Part shown: piece by piece, positions 63,063 through 64,000 of the stretch
How the letters are laid out: each line of letters opens with the position of its first letter
Numbering within the stretch: the stretch's first letter is position 1
From: Streptomyces sp. SCSIO 30461
GTDB lineage: Bacteria > Actinomycetota > Actinomycetes > Streptomycetales > Streptomycetaceae
Direction of reading: 5' to 3'
Length of the DNA stretch: 64,000 nt
Assembly (NCBI RefSeq): GCF_037023745.1
Contig: NZ_CP146101.1
Span: 2,348,001 to 2,412,000 of the forward strand
Notes under the pieces: generated by a model
What the model saw: only the letters and a program-made list of their open reading frames with translations
Database searches by the model: none
Told to the model about the DNA's origin: nothing
Made by a program: the position numbers and the translations under genes

Positions 63063-64000
63063 GTGTTCCTGACGATCTCCACCACCGGCACCCCGGAGCG
63101 TCCTGCCACCGACCTGGGCTTTCTGCTGCACAAGCACCCGGACAAGGCGCAGACGTTCTCGACCTCCCACGGCACCGCGCACGTCCTCTACCCCGAGGCC
63201 ACCGCCGAGCGCTGCACGGCGGCGCTGCTGCTGGAGGTGGATCCCGTGGCGCTGGTGCGGCGCGGCAGGGGGAAGGGGCGCGGGGGCGCGCCGGATTCCG
63301 CGCTGGCGCAGTATGTCAACGATCGGCCGTACGCCGCGTCCTCGCTGCTGTCCGTCGCCATGAGTACCGTCTTCAAGAGCGCCCTGCGCGGGGTGTGCTC
63401 GGCGTTGCCGGAGCGGGCCGCGACTCCACTGCCGCTCCGGATCGAGGTGCCGGCGCTGCCCGCGCGCGGCGGGACGGAGCTGGTGCGCAAGTTGTTCGGG
63501 CCGCTCGGCTGGAGCACGGTCGACGCCGCCCCCGTACCGCTGGACGAGAGATTCCCCGAGTGGGGCGACTCGCGTTACGTGCGCCTGGTGCTGGAGGGCG
63601 AGTTGCGGCTCGCCGACGCACTACGGCAGTTGTACGTCCTCCTTCCGGTGCTCGATGACGCCAAGCACTACTGGGTCGCCCCCGACGAGGTCGACAAGTT
63701 GCTGCGGGCCGGTGACGGCTGGCTTGCCGAGCACCCCGAGCAGAAGCTGATCACCAGCCGCTATCTGTCGCGGCGCTGGGGTCTGACCCGTCAGGCCATG
63801 GAGCGCCTCGAACTGGTGCGGCTGGCCGAGAGCGACGACCTCGAGGTCGAGGACGTCGACAACGCCGTGGACGAGACCACCGACACCGACGAGCGTCCCG
63901 TCCCGCTGGCCGAGCAGCGGCGTACGGCGATCCTGGGGGCGCTGCACGAGGCGGGCGCCGCCACCGTGCTCGACCTGGGCTGCGGACAGGGCCAGCTGGT
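63063..64000 (+). CDS. hen1: 3'-terminal RNA 2'-O-methyltransferase Hen1 (3' end outside window)
   Basis: At least 312 codons from GTG 63063 lack a stop before the window end. The N-terminal domain is the bacterial Hen1 type: VFLTISTTGTPERPATDLGFLLHKHPDKAQTFSTSHGTAHVLYPEA (about 1-46), then YVNDRPYAASSLLSVAMSTVFKSALRG (about 86-112) and KLFGPLGWSTVDAAPVPLDERFPEWGDSRYVRL. The methyltransferase domain begins AATVLDLGCGQGQL at the very end of the window. Hen1 methylates repaired RNA 3' ends after sealing by Pnkp, so a Pnkp gene probably follows just outside. Confidence 0.92.
   Translation, partial: MFLTISTTGTPERPATDLGFLLHKHPDKAQTFSTSHGTAHVLYPEATAERCTAALLLEVDPVALVRRGRGKGRGGAPDSALAQYVNDRPYAASSLLSVAMSTVFKSALRGVCSALPERAATPLPLRIEVPALPARGGTELVRKLFGPLGWSTVDAAPVPLDERFPEWGDSRYVRLVLEGELRLADALRQLYVLLPVLDDAKHYWVAPDEVDKLLRAGDGWLAEHPEQKLITSRYLSRRWGLTRQAMERLELVRLAESDDLEVEDVDNAVDETTDTDERPVPLAEQRRTAILGALHEAGAATVLDLGCGQGQL

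Overview
The window is very GC-rich chromosomal DNA from an actinomycete, almost certainly Streptomyces or a close relative. The signs are the third-position GC bias, frequent GTG starts, ATGA/GTGA gene overlaps, a SepF paralogue, a PucR-type GAF/HTH regulator, Hen1, and lineage-typical hypothetical proteins. No rRNA, tRNA or CRISPR array was recognised.

Layout. (1) 1-4500: the end of a cupin-like gene and a nest of transposons. A small element with ISL3-like ends and 8-bp target duplications (GGTTTATG) has been interrupted twice. One insertion is an IS701-family element at a TTAA, carrying an SMI1/KNR4-like gene remnant. The other is an intact ISL3-family element with the duplication GCAATGAC. 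A sigma-factor fragment lies next to the nest. (2) 4581-24928: an extracellular polysaccharide locus. It has a CDP-alcohol phosphotransferase and cytidylyltransferase pair, two GT4 glycosyltransferases, a Wzz/tyrosine-kinase-like protein with a degraded nucleotide site, a flippase, a polymerase, an acetyltransferase, the two GDP-L-fucose enzymes, a priming glycosylphosphotransferase, an LCP ligase, a GH71/99-like hydrolase and a large secreted beta-propeller/LamG protein. (3) 24940-28225: an IS1182 remnant, a TetR/aldolase/hydrolase operon with a palindromic operator, and a resolvase pseudogene containing a 40-bp perfect palindrome. (4) 28368-42245: a compact nonribosomal peptide cluster: MFS exporter, A-T protein, luciferase-like monooxygenase, C-A-T-C-A-T-E synthetase and P450. 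(5) 42318-46231: molybdate uptake and sensing genes (fused ModB-ModC, ModA, HTH-Mop regulator, tandem Mop protein) around a divergent operator-like inverted repeat. (6) 46384-56192: a PabAB fusion with a methyltransferase, a PucR-like regulator, an IS701-like protein that has lost catalytic residues, a secreted tripeptidyl-aminopeptidase-like hydrolase and XdhC. (7) 56193-64000: a MITE with an IS1182-family element inserted at its edge, a SepF paralogue, a TnpB pseudogene, MazG-like, DUF6099-like, F420-type LLM, homocysteine methyltransferase, and the start of hen1.

How the genes work together. The polysaccharide locus looks like a complete Wzx/Wzy-type pathway for a fucose-containing polymer, with an LCP protein that could attach it to the wall. 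The peptide locus encodes three adenylation domains. Code residues read by eye suggest an aromatic, then a branched aliphatic, then a glycine-like substrate. The assembly line ends in an epimerisation domain with no thioesterase. The synthetase carries two pairs of identical internal blocks (704 bp and 278 bp), and the 704-bp block has codon use unlike its surroundings, so module evolution by recombination is visible in the sequence. The molybdate genes, PucR-like regulator and XdhC fit a molybdopterin-dependent purine oxidation theme, although they do not form one operon.
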